In this document: positions 44,196-53,363 of the stretch, in pieces
Layout of the letters: each line of letters begins with the position of its first letter
How positions within the stretch are numbered: position 1 is the stretch's first letter
Source of the DNA: DATAWK01 sp036267255
GTDB lineage: Bacteria > Acidobacteriota > Terriglobia > Terriglobales > Acidobacteriaceae
Length of the DNA: 64,000 nucleotides
NCBI GenBank assembly: GCA_036267255.1
Contig: DATAWK010000043.1
Coordinates: forward strand, 62,001 to 126,000
Direction: 5' to 3'
The notes under the pieces: generated by a model
Database searches by the model: none
Told to the model about the DNA's origin: nothing
The model's input: the letters and a program-made list of their open reading frames with translations, nothing else
Program-made: the position numbers and the translations under genes

Positions 44196-44297
44196 CGGAA
44201 CAATCCCTGAGCGGATTGTTGCACACGTACCTATATATATAGGAGGATGCAGGTTGCGCCGGCAGCACAGTTTGCCCGGCGCGGCTGGCTGGTTCGA

Positions 44298-44560
44298 TTA
44301 TCCGCCCGACACGGGATGGCCGCCGGCCTTGAACTGCTGCAGGATGTGTTCCGACGTTCGCAGACTGAAGGCCAGAATCGAAAGGGTGGTGGTTTTGTCT
44401 GTGCAGTTGAGAAAGACGCTGGCGTCCGAGACATATAGGTTTGGAACGTCGTGCGTTTGGCCGAAGCGGTTGGTTACGAAATTCTTCGGATCGTTGCCCA
44501 TGCGGCAGGTGCCGGTTGCCGCGTTCCGGATGGCCCAACTGCGAGAGATTTCTCCGGGGG
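44298..44560 (-). pseudogene. C-terminal remnant of a GMC-family oxidoreductase
   Basis: The minus strand translates as WAIRNAATGTCRMGNDP, then NFVTNRFGQTHDVPNLYVSD and TTTLSILAFSLRTSEHILQQ, ending at TAA 44298. This is the last 75-80 residues of a GMC flavin oxidoreductase, including the catalytic-region HDVPNLYVSD and the GTCRMG FAD contact. About 460 upstream residues, including the FAD-binding Rossmann motif, are missing. The sequence directly upstream does not continue the protein in any frame. It lies opposite the DUF1080 gene, a common partner of GMC enzymes in sugar oxidation. Confidence 0.75.
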
Positions 44561-44685
44561 AGCTTTCGTTACACTCCGCAGGTCGCAACCGATGAAGCAA
44601 GTTTTACTCCCCAGGTACAGAAGGGAATATCGTAGATTGAGCTATCGGCTTGTAGTAACTCGCGATAGTTCCGGCATAAGTCCAC

Positions 44686-44715
44686 GAACTGGCACTCTCC
44701 GTATATAGCCAGTTC
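44686..44715. promoter_or_regulatory. Inverted repeat ahead of the DUF1080 gene
   Basis: GAACTGGC (44686-44693) and GCCAGTTC (44708-44715) form an exact eight-base inverted repeat with a 14-base spacer, ending 29 bases before the ATG. It could be an operator or a leader hairpin. A second repeat, CTATCG/CGATAG, lies at 44642-44668. Confidence 0.35.
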
Positions 44716-44744
44716 CTCGAACAGCTTTCAGAGAGGAAAAATCT

Positions 44745-45713
44745 ATGACTCCATTCCGGCTGCATAGAAATGTTTCACGGCTCGCATTCATGGTTCTCGC
44801 ACTGTCGATTGCCCTTCCAGCACTTGCGTTCCAGGCACAGGATCCAGTCCAACCGTTTGTCGGTCGATGGGACCTGACATTGAAAACATCGACGGGAGAA
44901 TCTCCGTCCTGGATACAGGTGATGGAAGATCAAGGCCAGCCAAAGGTTGAGATGGTGGGACGCTGGGGAAGCGCGCGGCCTTTACCTACGGCTGAAGTCA
45001 AGGGCAAAACCCTTGAATTTATCTCACCAAAGAGCGAAGAAAGCACCAAGAGCGACCTGGTGTTCAAAGCAAAGCTGGTTGGCGACAAACTGGTTGGCAC
45101 TGTAACAGGCACCGATGGCGCGCCATGGCACTGGACAGGACAACGCGCACCATCGCTGGAGAGAGCGACGACGACGCAGTGGGGAAATCCCATTCATCTC
45201 TTCAACGGCAAGAATTTTAACGGTTGGAAATTCAGTGACCCGAACCATGCTTCCAACTGGAAGGTTGTGGACGGCACCATGGTCAATACGGGACACGGCT
45301 CGGAGATCATGACCACGCGTAAATTCCAGGACTTCAAGTTACATATTGAATTCAAGTCGGACCCACAATCCAATAGCGGAGTGTACCTGCGCGGTCGCTA
45401 TGAAGTACAGGTTGAAACCGACTCCATAGCAGAACCTCCAAGCCACCATACGGGCGGTGTCTATGGATTTCTTAATCCGACCCCGGAGCTGCCCCGCAAA
45501 GCCGGTGTATGGCAGACATTTGACATCACCCTGATTGGCCGTAAGGTCACCATCGTGCAGAACGGCCAAACCATTATCGACCAGAAAGAAATCCCGGGAA
45601 TCACAGGCGGCGCGGTCAACAGCCATGAGGCGCTTCCGGGGCCGATCTATCTGCAAGGCAGCGAGGAAGGAACCACAGCATTCAGAAATATTGTGATCAC
45701 GCCAGCGAAGTAG
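44745..45713 (+). CDS. Secreted DUF1080 (3-keto-disaccharide hydrolase-like) protein with extra N-terminal domain
   Basis: 322 residues with a signal peptide (MTPFRLHRNVSRLAFMVLALSIALPALA). Residues about 35-135 are a separate beta-rich domain starting VGRWDLTLKTSTGESPSW, lipocalin-like in pattern. The DUF1080/3-keto-disaccharide hydrolase domain follows at about 145-320: IHLFNGKNFNGWKF, LHIEFKSDPQSNSGVYLRG, FDITLIGRKVTIVQNGQTI and the final GPIYLQG. The family is a jelly-roll glycan-active fold. The RBS AGAGGAAA precedes ATG 44745. Single-gene unit. Confidence 0.85.
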   Translation: MTPFRLHRNVSRLAFMVLALSIALPALAFQAQDPVQPFVGRWDLTLKTSTGESPSWIQVMEDQGQPKVEMVGRWGSARPLPTAEVKGKTLEFISPKSEESTKSDLVFKAKLVGDKLVGTVTGTDGAPWHWTGQRAPSLERATTTQWGNPIHLFNGKNFNGWKFSDPNHASNWKVVDGTMVNTGHGSEIMTTRKFQDFKLHIEFKSDPQSNSGVYLRGRYEVQVETDSIAEPPSHHTGGVYGFLNPTPELPRKAGVWQTFDITLIGRKVTIVQNGQTIIDQKEIPGITGGAVNSHEALPGPIYLQGSEEGTTAFRNIVITPAK

Positions 45714-45790
45714 TGCTGTCTGTCATTCGACCAAATCCGTATCGCAGAGGATCGGTATGGGTATAGGATTTTTCCAACGTTGATTTCTTC

Positions 45791-47725
45791 GTGAACAGCA
45801 CAAACACATCCCGGGAAATTTCGCATCTGCTGTACGTGATTGTCGCAGTTGTGGTGATCGCCGTACTGTATCTTGCGAAGACAGTGATTCTGCCGCTGGC
45901 CCTTGCCGTACTGTTTACGTTCCTGCTGGCCCCGCTTGTCACGTTTCTGGAACGAATCCGGCTTCCCAGATTTCTGGCCATAGCATGTGTGATTCTTGCG
46001 GCCGGCGCCATTCTGAGTTCCATCGGATTGACTGCGGCCAGACAATTGCTGCAGGTTGCCGACGAGCTGCCCGGGTATGCATCCAACATTCACGAAAAAG
46101 TGGAATTGCTCCATCCCTCGAAGATGACCAGCTACGCGCGGGCGCAAAGAGAACTGGACCGTCTGAGCGAGCAAATCGGCTTTCTGGATCTGGACGCAAC
46201 GGCGGATCAGCATCGCGATTCAAGAGAGTTGGGCGCATCTCCCGATCGGCCTGTTTCTGTTCGAGAGGTTGGGAAAAATAACGGCAGGCTGGATGCTCTG
46301 AATGGAATTCTCGGAGTGATGCTTTCCATTTTGCTGGTGGTGGTATTTACCTTCTTTATGCTGCTGGAGCGGGAGGATTTGCGGAACCGGTTGATACGGT
46401 TGACCGGACGCGGCCACCTGAACCTGATGACGCAGGCTATGGACGATGCCAGTCATCGGGTGAGCCGATATCTCTCCCTGCAATTGCTGGTGAATACCTG
46501 TTATGGAGCGATTATTTTTGGCGCGCTCCATTGGATTGGGTTGCCGCATGCTTTGCTGTGGGGAGCCCTTGCCGGGCTTCTGCGTTTCATTCCTTATATC
46601 GGCGCACCCATTGCCGCACTTTTGCCGACGCTGCTGTCCCTGGCCGTATTTAATGGATGGACGCACACGCTGCTCATCATGGCGCTCTTCTTTTGCATGG
46701 AGGTCCTGACGGCAAATTTCATCGAACCCCATATTTATGGGAAGCACATTGGCCTGTCCTCGCTGGCAATTCTTGTGGCAGCAATTTTCTGGTCTTTGAT
46801 CTGGGGGCCTGTCGGCCTGATTTTATCCGTGCCACTTACGGTTTGCCTGGTCGTCGTAGGTTCGCATGTACCCAGTATGGAATTTCTGGCGGTTCTTCTG
46901 GGTGACCAGCCGGTCATAAGCCCGGAGGCCCACTACTACCAGCGTCTGCTGGCCAATGACGAACGCGAGGCCAGCCAGGTACTGGAAGAATATCTGAACG
47001 AAACATCGCTTCCCGATCTTTATGCCTCCCTGCTGATCCCCGCACTGAGCCTGGCGGAGCAAGATCGTCATCGCAAAGCACTCGACGATGCAACGGTCAA
47101 CTTTATCAACCGAACCACGAAAGATCTGGTGGAAGAATTAGGCCTGAGCAAGGAGGAAAGGAAATCCATCACCGCGGCTATCGAAGCAAGTGCGATAGAA
47201 AGTCCTCGAAGCGCCACGGACGGAACTCCGGCATCCGCGGCCATACCCGCAAAGAAAATTGCATGCATCCCCGTGCGCGATGAGGCGGATGAAATTATCG
47301 CGATTATGCTTACGCAACTGCTGGAGCGGGCGGGTTATTCCGCAACAGCGATTCCACTAGGCGGTCTGGATACCATGCTGGCCGAGATGGCGAAGACGAA
47401 ACCCGACGTTGTTTGCCTGTCGGCGCTGCCGCCGTACACCATGTCGCACGCCCGGCGCGTCTATCGAAGACTGCGCGGCCAGAATGCAGACCTGAAAATT
47501 ATTATCGGACTATGGAATTACACGGACGATCTGGTAAAGGCCGCGAGCGAGATCAGCGGAGGAGAACTGGAGCAGGCCTCCACTACGCTGGCGCAGGCGA
47601 TCCTGCAGGTGAGCCTGATTGCGCCAGCGACCCTGGCAACCGATGAGAAACATCTCGGATTCCTTGGCAGCATGGTTCTTTTGACCGTGAAGGAACCCGA
47701 TATCGCTGCCCTGGACGACGCGTAG
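45791..47725 (+). CDS. AI-2E-family transporter with a C-terminal cobalamin-binding-like domain
   Basis: 644 residues. The first 385 are an AI-2E/PerM-type permease of eight helices, split by a periplasmic loop (about 85-165). A helical linker follows (about 400-470). Residues about 495-590 (KKIACIPVRDEADEIIAIMLTQLLERAGY...KPDVVCLSALP) form a Rossmann unit resembling B12-binding domains, but the cobalamin DxHxxG motif is replaced by DEADEII. Such tails may sense another ligand. GTG 45791 is the only in-frame start before the first helix; no strong ribosome site precedes it. Confidence 0.8.
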   Translation: MNSTNTSREISHLLYVIVAVVVIAVLYLAKTVILPLALAVLFTFLLAPLVTFLERIRLPRFLAIACVILAAGAILSSIGLTAARQLLQVADELPGYASNIHEKVELLHPSKMTSYARAQRELDRLSEQIGFLDLDATADQHRDSRELGASPDRPVSVREVGKNNGRLDALNGILGVMLSILLVVVFTFFMLLEREDLRNRLIRLTGRGHLNLMTQAMDDASHRVSRYLSLQLLVNTCYGAIIFGALHWIGLPHALLWGALAGLLRFIPYIGAPIAALLPTLLSLAVFNGWTHTLLIMALFFCMEVLTANFIEPHIYGKHIGLSSLAILVAAIFWSLIWGPVGLILSVPLTVCLVVVGSHVPSMEFLAVLLGDQPVISPEAHYYQRLLANDEREASQVLEEYLNETSLPDLYASLLIPALSLAEQDRHRKALDDATVNFINRTTKDLVEELGLSKEERKSITAAIEASAIESPRSATDGTPASAAIPAKKIACIPVRDEADEIIAIMLTQLLERAGYSATAIPLGGLDTMLAEMAKTKPDVVCLSALPPYTMSHARRVYRRLRGQNADLKIIIGLWNYTDDLVKAASEISGGELEQASTTLAQAILQVSLIAPATLATDEKHLGFLGSMVLLTVKEPDIAALDDA

Positions 47726-47727
47726 AG

Positions 47728-47749
47728 CAGGCATCTTTTCAGATGCCTG
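47728..47749. terminator. Hairpin between two convergent genes
   Basis: CAGGCATCT (47728-47736) pairs perfectly with AGATGCCTG (47741-47749) around a four-base TTTC loop. It lies exactly between the AI-2E transporter stop and the TonB receptor stop. T-runs are weak on both sides, so it may work as a bidirectional, partly factor-dependent terminator. Confidence 0.5.
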
Positions 47750-50700
47750 TTAGAACAGGACCTTCAAGGCAAACTGAATGATGCGTGGATCATGCACCGC
47801 ATTGGGATGCAAGAAGGTAGACGCTTGAATGCCCTGCGATGGGACGCCAGCCACGCAATCCGCCGCGCCCGCGTTATAGGCAAAACCGGCATTGGAATCA
47901 AAGCAGCCAGGCGAGTTGTTTATGCCGGTAACCTGGGTATGGTTGAAGATATTGAACGCCTCCGCCCTGAATTGTGATGTAACTCTCTCCGTTATAGGGA
48001 AGTTTTTGAAAATTCCCATATCAAAGTTCGAGGTACGGGGCCCGTGGAGAGAGTTTCGGCCTGTGTTGCCAAACGTGAGGCCGGTCGGCTCATTGTAAGC
48101 TGCCGGGTTAAAGAGCAGCGGTCCATAGACGCCGGGGAACCACTTGGGACCTGTGATGCGATATTTGCTGACTCCAGTAGCCACATCGTCATACGACCCT
48201 GTTCCCTCTCCATTGGCGACTCCCGCGTTGTCGTAGGTAGTTCCGTTGACAATGCTGAATGGATCGCCGGTTTGGATCTCGGTAATTCCGGACCACTCCC
48301 ATCCGCCAACAACGAGGCGCGTGAAGAGATTATGCTGCGCGAGCTTGGGCAGGGTGTAGATGTAACTGAAGTTGAGGATATGCCGCTGATCGTAGTTTGA
48401 ACTGGCACGGTTGGCTTTGAGATTATAGCTATCGACGAAGTTGCCATCATAGCGATCGGAAGAGTCGTCAATGGAGTGGCTGTAGGTGTAGGCAAGCGTC
48501 AACTCCAGGTTGTTTGCGGTTCTGCGTCCGGAAATCTGAAGTGCGTTGTAAGAGGAGCTGGCTCCGTAGCCGATGCCATCAATCGTGTCCCAACCGGGGA
48601 AATTCTGCCGGTAGAAGTCAGGATCGACATTGCCGCACGCGATGTTGAGATGGATGAGCGCCTGCCCGGTAATGGGCGTCCCATTATTAAAAGCCAGGTT
48701 GTTACAAATCGGACCTGTGATCGGCTGCCCTTTCGGAAAGGGATTCTGGGAAGCCGGGAGATCGTGGAGCTGGTTCAGATCATTCTGCAAGGTCAGGTGC
48801 GTGCCTTTGGCACCCACATACGATACCGTCGCAATCGTATTCCGCATCAGCTGCCGCTGAATGTCGAGGTGGTATTGCTGCACATAGGGCCATTTGACCT
48901 GAGTAGCAGGAATTGAGTTCGGGATCAGCGGGAAATATTCTCCGCCGCCAATTTTGGTGTAGCCCTGGATGTAAAACTGAATCGGCGTGAGTACGAGCGG
49001 GGGCTGTCCTTCGAGCGATTCTGCATTTGCCTCATTGCCGTTGGTGTGTTCGTAGAAGATTCCATAAGCGGCACGGATCGCGGTTTTGCCATCGCCAAAG
49101 GGAGCATAGGCAAATCCAATGCGGGGTGCAGGATTCCAGATGTGGCCCTTCATACAGCCATCGGGAACGCCGCCAGCTCCGCACTGCACAATTCCGCTGA
49201 GATTATTGATGCTCTGTCCGGGGCCGAAGACGAGATGACCGTCGTTTGGATCGAGCGTCGGCATGTCGGCAGCGTTGTAGACTGCAGGATCGAAGTTATA
49301 AGCGATCTTGTTCTTTTCCGTGTAGAGGCCGAACATGCTCATGCGAAATCCGAGATTTAATGTCAGATTCTGCGTTATATGCCAGTCATCCTGGATAAAT
49401 GGCTCGAAGATTTTGAATTTGAAGTGATACTTGGGTTCTGCATTGGATTGTGAATACGATGCGATGTCCCCTACCAGGAAATCCGCGAAGGAGTTGCCCG
49501 TGCTGGACGGAGCTCCACCTGTGGCTGGATTGGAGGTATAGTACGATCCTCCGTTGCCGCTGAAACCCAGATAGCCCTGTGTGTTGAGTTCGGCATCCTC
49601 ATTCTTCTGGTTGGCCGTGAAATAAAAGCCGACCTTCAAGTTATGCGCATGCAGCTGCTTGGTGAGGGTATCGCGGTAGGTGTAGGTGGGGTTGGAATTG
49701 TAGAAAGGAACCGGACCGGCATCCTGATTGAGATCGCCATAGCTGGTGCCGCCGTCGATATTGAAGGAGGGAACCTTCCCTCCGAAACCATTTTCGAAAA
49801 GACCCGTCATGGTTAAACCGGGCGGCGTATTGCCTGCATTTGTCGTATTTGTGATCGATATATGATTCGCTCCGTACCCTGTCATGAATTCATTGGTTAA
49901 GGTAGGAGAAATCGTCCACTGCAGATTCACGACCATGGAGACGCCGGGATAGAGCTCGTGGCCCGGTATGCCGGGAAGGTTGGATTGCGCCCAGGGCGTC
50001 GACGTGTCATACGTGACTACATCAGAATCGTGGATATAACGATACGAGAGATGAAGTTTTTGATTGATGTTGTAGTCGATCCGGAAAAGCTCTTCGTGCG
50101 AAGTGTAAGGCGCGCCTGCAGGCTCCTGGAAGTAAGGGATATTGCTTACCGTTGTGTTCGCCTGTGGAATGTAGTTCAGGAGTATCCCGGCGTTCGGATT
50201 ATCGATGTAGTTGGCGATATTATTGTTCGGAAATCCTATCAAACCGCCATCCCCTCGATTGTCCGATGTGTACGCTGGACAGTCGGGGTAGTACTGGCTG
50301 TAACCCGCTATCCCGGGAGATCGGACGAATGGCGTTCCGGCAACCGGGCAGATTGCGTTAAAGTTGCCAGCCCGTTCCGCGTTCGACGGAATCGCGGTGT
50401 TATAAAATCCCGGCACGCTCTCTCTGCGAATCTCTTCCGAATAGAAGAAAAACAGCTTGTTTTTGATGATGGGGCCACCGAACGTGCCGCCGAAATCGTG
50501 CTTCTTATACGCGCCAATTCTTTCTCCGGGAGGATTGAAGAAGTTCTTGGCGTTGAACAATTGATTGCGCAGATATTCGAAGGCTTCCCCGTGAAACTGG
50601 TTGGTGCCGGACTTGGTAACGGCCTCAATCGTTCCCGAACCGCTGCGGCCATATTGGGCGTCATAACTTGAGGTCAACACCTGGACCTGATCCAGCGCAT

Positions 50701-51349
50701 CCACATTGGGGAAAACATTCAGGTTGGACATGCTTCCGCTGTCCATGACATCGCCACCGTCGATCTCCCAATTGTTGTACTCGGTGCGGCCGCCGTTGAT
50801 GGAATACGAAACACTGCCGCCGGGTCCCGTAACTCCCTCGGATTGACCGGTCTGATTGCTGACTCCGGGGGAAAGTTCGATCAGTTGCACAAACGAGCGC
50901 CCATTCAACTCCAGCTGGCTGATCTGCTTTGAGGTGACGGTCGTGGAGAGCTCGGAGCTTTGCGTCTCGATGGTCCCCGCGTTGGATCCCTCCACCGTAA
51001 CCATGCTCGATTGGCTGCCTGCAGTGAGCTTTGCGTCGACGCGGGTGTTCTGGCCGACACGGAGGATGACGTTTGCCGCCTCGTATTTTGCGAAGCCAGG
51101 AGATGTTACCTGAACGGTATACGTTCCTTCGCCCAGACCCTGCACAAGATAATCGCCCGACGAATTGGTGACCGCGTTGCGATGGATGCCATGTTCGTTA
51201 TTGTTGACAGAAACTTTGGCGTGAGGAATCACAGCGTCCGCACTATCACGAACTGTTCCGGTAATGGACCCTGTAACCTGTGCGGTCAATGGCAAGCTGC
51301 AACACAAAATTCCAACCAATAAAACGAGGGTGGATCGATAGGAAGCCAT
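47750..51349 (-). CDS. Oar-like TonB-dependent outer-membrane receptor
   Basis: 1199 residues from ATG 51349, which has AAGGAG nine bases ahead; a GTG 18 codons upstream is also open. A signal peptide (STLVLLVGILCCSLPLTA) is followed by a carboxypeptidase-regulatory domain (GSITGTVRDSADAVIPHAKVSV...), a plug region with RSFVQLIELSPGV and YDAQYGRSGSGTIEAVTKSG, and a long beta-barrel ending in FALKVLF with the terminal Phe. This architecture is the expanded TonB receptor family of acidobacteria, generally linked to uptake of plant polymers or other large substrates. The substrate is unknown. A LacI-type operator candidate lies upstream. Confidence 0.9.
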   Translation of the reverse strand: MASYRSTLVLLVGILCCSLPLTAQVTGSITGTVRDSADAVIPHAKVSVNNNEHGIHRNAVTNSSGDYLVQGLGEGTYTVQVTSPGFAKYEAANVILRVGQNTRVDAKLTAGSQSSMVTVEGSNAGTIETQSSELSTTVTSKQISQLELNGRSFVQLIELSPGVSNQTGQSEGVTGPGGSVSYSINGGRTEYNNWEIDGGDVMDSGSMSNLNVFPNVDALDQVQVLTSSYDAQYGRSGSGTIEAVTKSGTNQFHGEAFEYLRNQLFNAKNFFNPPGERIGAYKKHDFGGTFGGPIIKNKLFFFYSEEIRRESVPGFYNTAIPSNAERAGNFNAICPVAGTPFVRSPGIAGYSQYYPDCPAYTSDNRGDGGLIGFPNNNIANYIDNPNAGILLNYIPQANTTVSNIPYFQEPAGAPYTSHEELFRIDYNINQKLHLSYRYIHDSDVVTYDTSTPWAQSNLPGIPGHELYPGVSMVVNLQWTISPTLTNEFMTGYGANHISITNTTNAGNTPPGLTMTGLFENGFGGKVPSFNIDGGTSYGDLNQDAGPVPFYNSNPTYTYRDTLTKQLHAHNLKVGFYFTANQKNEDAELNTQGYLGFSGNGGSYYTSNPATGGAPSSTGNSFADFLVGDIASYSQSNAEPKYHFKFKIFEPFIQDDWHITQNLTLNLGFRMSMFGLYTEKNKIAYNFDPAVYNAADMPTLDPNDGHLVFGPGQSINNLSGIVQCGAGGVPDGCMKGHIWNPAPRIGFAYAPFGDGKTAIRAAYGIFYEHTNGNEANAESLEGQPPLVLTPIQFYIQGYTKIGGGEYFPLIPNSIPATQVKWPYVQQYHLDIQRQLMRNTIATVSYVGAKGTHLTLQNDLNQLHDLPASQNPFPKGQPITGPICNNLAFNNGTPITGQALIHLNIACGNVDPDFYRQNFPGWDTIDGIGYGASSSYNALQISGRRTANNLELTLAYTYSHSIDDSSDRYDGNFVDSYNLKANRASSNYDQRHILNFSYIYTLPKLAQHNLFTRLVVGGWEWSGITEIQTGDPFSIVNGTTYDNAGVANGEGTGSYDDVATGVSKYRITGPKWFPGVYGPLLFNPAAYNEPTGLTFGNTGRNSLHGPRTSNFDMGIFKNFPITERVTSQFRAEAFNIFNHTQVTGINNSPGCFDSNAGFAYNAGAADCVAGVPSQGIQASTFLHPNAVHDPRIIQFALKVLF

Positions 51350-51403
51350 GGCCCATTTCTCCTTACTTACGCTAAGCATTTCTTTCAGCAATTTTGCTTC
51401 CAC

Positions 51404-51931
51404 CTTGCGAGATCGTTTGAATAGAACAGGGATGCGAACGCCATATTACATCAATATTGAAACGTTTTAAATAAAAATTCGCATCTCCCTGGCGGAGCCT
51501 GTTTGACGACACAATTGCGCCGCTTTAGCTTCTGCGAAATTGGACGATTCCCTACAAAAAATCATGGAAAAGTATGGGTATATGGAGGATTCGGAACGAA
51601 GGTTGGAACAGGAGCGGCAGAAACAACCGCGACAGCGGTCCAGCGTATCTGCATCGCAACTGGAATTGTTGCTCTGCTGTTTTCAAAACCAACTCGTAAA
51701 GTTTTTCCAGAGAGTGTGCGAACAAGCAGCCAGAATTTTCCGTCACACTCTCACGAACAACAACGGGTGCGTGCGACAAAAAACGGATAGGAAATGGACT
51801 GCAAAGTAAATCCAGGACCACGATAATGAGAGCTACGATAACGCATGGCCATGAAGGCTAACTGCGGATTGCGACGTGGTATCATCCGAATGCCTTTGGA
51901 AGCGTCGCCGGGAAAGTACAGTGGCTTGGGA
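51404..51931. other. Gene-free upstream region of the receptor and efflux operons
   Basis: This 528-base divergent gap has no gene I accept; two overlapping short reading frames at 51503-51809 are unconvincing. It starts with an AT-rich patch (51443-51480) holding palindromes and a possible operator, likely the receptor promoter. The rest, up to the efflux operon, shows nothing clear. Confidence 0.5.
51457..51470. promoter_or_regulatory. LacI/GalR-type operator candidate upstream of the TonB receptor
   Basis: TTGAAACGTTTTAA is an imperfect palindrome (12 of 14 bases match its complement) centred on CG, the form of LacI/GalR operators. It is preceded by the perfect palindrome TCAATATTGA (51451-51460). 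It lies about 110 bases before the receptor ATG. Confidence 0.4.
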
Positions 51932-53359
51932 ATGGCTCGGTTTTGTGCACGATCCGTTATCACGTTCGGGATGTTGCTGACAGCAGCGATCGCCTGTGCT
52001 CAAAAGGCGCCGGCTGCCCCTGAACACCCCTGGGATGCGATTGGGCGTCAGCTGCCGAGCGCACCGGCACGACGGATTTCCGCCTTCCCAGCCGATCCAT
52101 CCAAGATTTATACGCTGGCCGATCTTGTCAACCTGGCCGAGGAGAATAACCCCAGTACGCGCGTCGCGTGGGAGGACGCGAAGGCTCGCGCTGCCGATCT
52201 GGGAATCGCCAAAGCCGCCCTTTATCCGACCCTGGCTGCTGTCGTTCTTGCGGAGAGCGCGCGCGATGACATCTTCTTCGCACCCGCTTACTATCGGCAG
52301 ACGACAGAGACTTTCTCTCCCGCTTTCACACTCGATTACACGATCTTCGATTTCGGCAGACGATCGGATGCAGTGTCCATGAACAGAAGCAATCTTCTGG
52401 CTGCGAACTTTTCTTTCAATAACACCCATCGCACGATCATCTTTCAAGTGATGCACGCGTATTATCAGCTGCTCGATACCAAGGGACAGCAGGACGCAGC
52501 AGAAGCAAACCTGAAGAACGCGCAGACCGTACAACAAGCCGCAGAAGCACGCCTGCAGCAGGGATTAGCAACCTTGCCCGATGTGCTTGAAGCCCGCAGC
52601 GCGGCTGCGCAAGCCGACTACGATTTGCAGGCAGCAATCGGCGCAGTGGAGATTGCACACGGCGATCTTGCAACGGCTCTTGGTATCTCGCCAACCAGCC
52701 AGTTGCAAGTTGAAAGCATTCAGAATTTGAAAATTCCGCAGGACATGACCGACACCGTGGAGGCATCCATCGACCGGGCACTTGCCCAGCGACCGGATCT
52801 GATGCAGCAAGTGGAAGAACTTCGCGCTGCAGATTCCGAAGTAAAAGCGGCGCGAACGGCGTATCTTCCCACCTTGAGCATCGATGGCGTCGCCGGATTG
52901 GGGCGGACTTACGGCGAGCAAAATCAGACGCCGGGAATTTACTCTCCCACGCAAGAATTCTGGAACGCAAGACTCAGCCTAACGTGGACCTTGTTCGATG
53001 GGTTGGCGCGCAAAGACCGGCTGGCAGAGGCAAAAGCCCGTCAGAAACAGGCCGCCGCTGCGATTGATGTGATTCGCGACCAAGTGGAGAACGGGGTCTG
53101 GTCGGCTTACTCCACAGCGCGGACCGCACTGCGTCAACAGAAAGCGGCCGCCGCCCTGCTGACTGCGGCAACCGAATCCTACAATGCGGCACTGCAGTCG
53201 TACAAATATGGAGTACGCAGTCAGATCGATGTCGTTTCGGCGCAGCGTACCCTGGCCGAAGCGCGCACCGCCGATGTGACCGCGCGCACGCAACTTTTGA
53301 ACGGGATGGCCAGCTTAGACTTCCAAACCGGCGATCTGCTCCATAGGAAAGGGCCGTGA
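51932..53359 (+). CDS. TolC-family outer-membrane efflux protein
   Basis: 475 residues from ATG 51932, the start that gives a clean signal peptide (MARFCARSVITFGMLLTAAIACA). Earlier in-frame ATGs at 51845 and 51890 add residues without signal character. Two outer-membrane efflux repeats are visible: YTLADLVNLAEENNP...AKARAADLGIAKAALYPTL and, later, AQRPDLMQQVEELRAADSEVKAARTAYLPTL...WTLFDGLARKDRL. First gene of an efflux operon with the next gene four bases downstream. Confidence 0.85.
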   Translation: MARFCARSVITFGMLLTAAIACAQKAPAAPEHPWDAIGRQLPSAPARRISAFPADPSKIYTLADLVNLAEENNPSTRVAWEDAKARAADLGIAKAALYPTLAAVVLAESARDDIFFAPAYYRQTTETFSPAFTLDYTIFDFGRRSDAVSMNRSNLLAANFSFNNTHRTIIFQVMHAYYQLLDTKGQQDAAEANLKNAQTVQQAAEARLQQGLATLPDVLEARSAAAQADYDLQAAIGAVEIAHGDLATALGISPTSQLQVESIQNLKIPQDMTDTVEASIDRALAQRPDLMQQVEELRAADSEVKAARTAYLPTLSIDGVAGLGRTYGEQNQTPGIYSPTQEFWNARLSLTWTLFDGLARKDRLAEAKARQKQAAAAIDVIRDQVENGVWSAYSTARTALRQQKAAAALLTAATESYNAALQSYKYGVRSQIDVVSAQRTLAEARTADVTARTQLLNGMASLDFQTGDLLHRKGP

Positions 53360-53363
53360 CGTG

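Noticed and set aside
43980..44200. A SAM riboswitch ahead of the trans-sulfuration genes.
   Set aside because: The leader lacks recognisable SAM-I, SAM-II or SAH core sequences; a covariance search would be needed.
44230..44243. CCTATATATATAGG, a 14-base palindrome.
   Set aside because: Simple TA alternation makes a chance palindrome likely and no gene start follows at a sensible distance.
44281..44310. A tRNA T-loop-like GGTTCGATTATCC.
   Set aside because: No acceptor or anticodon arm could be folded around it; the sequence is at the end of the GMC remnant.
51503..51809. Two overlapping plus-strand frames (51503-51790 and 51540-51809) in the gap before the TolC gene.
   Set aside because: TTG/ACG-type starts without a ribosome site, poor codon use, and no family; neither is preferred over the other.
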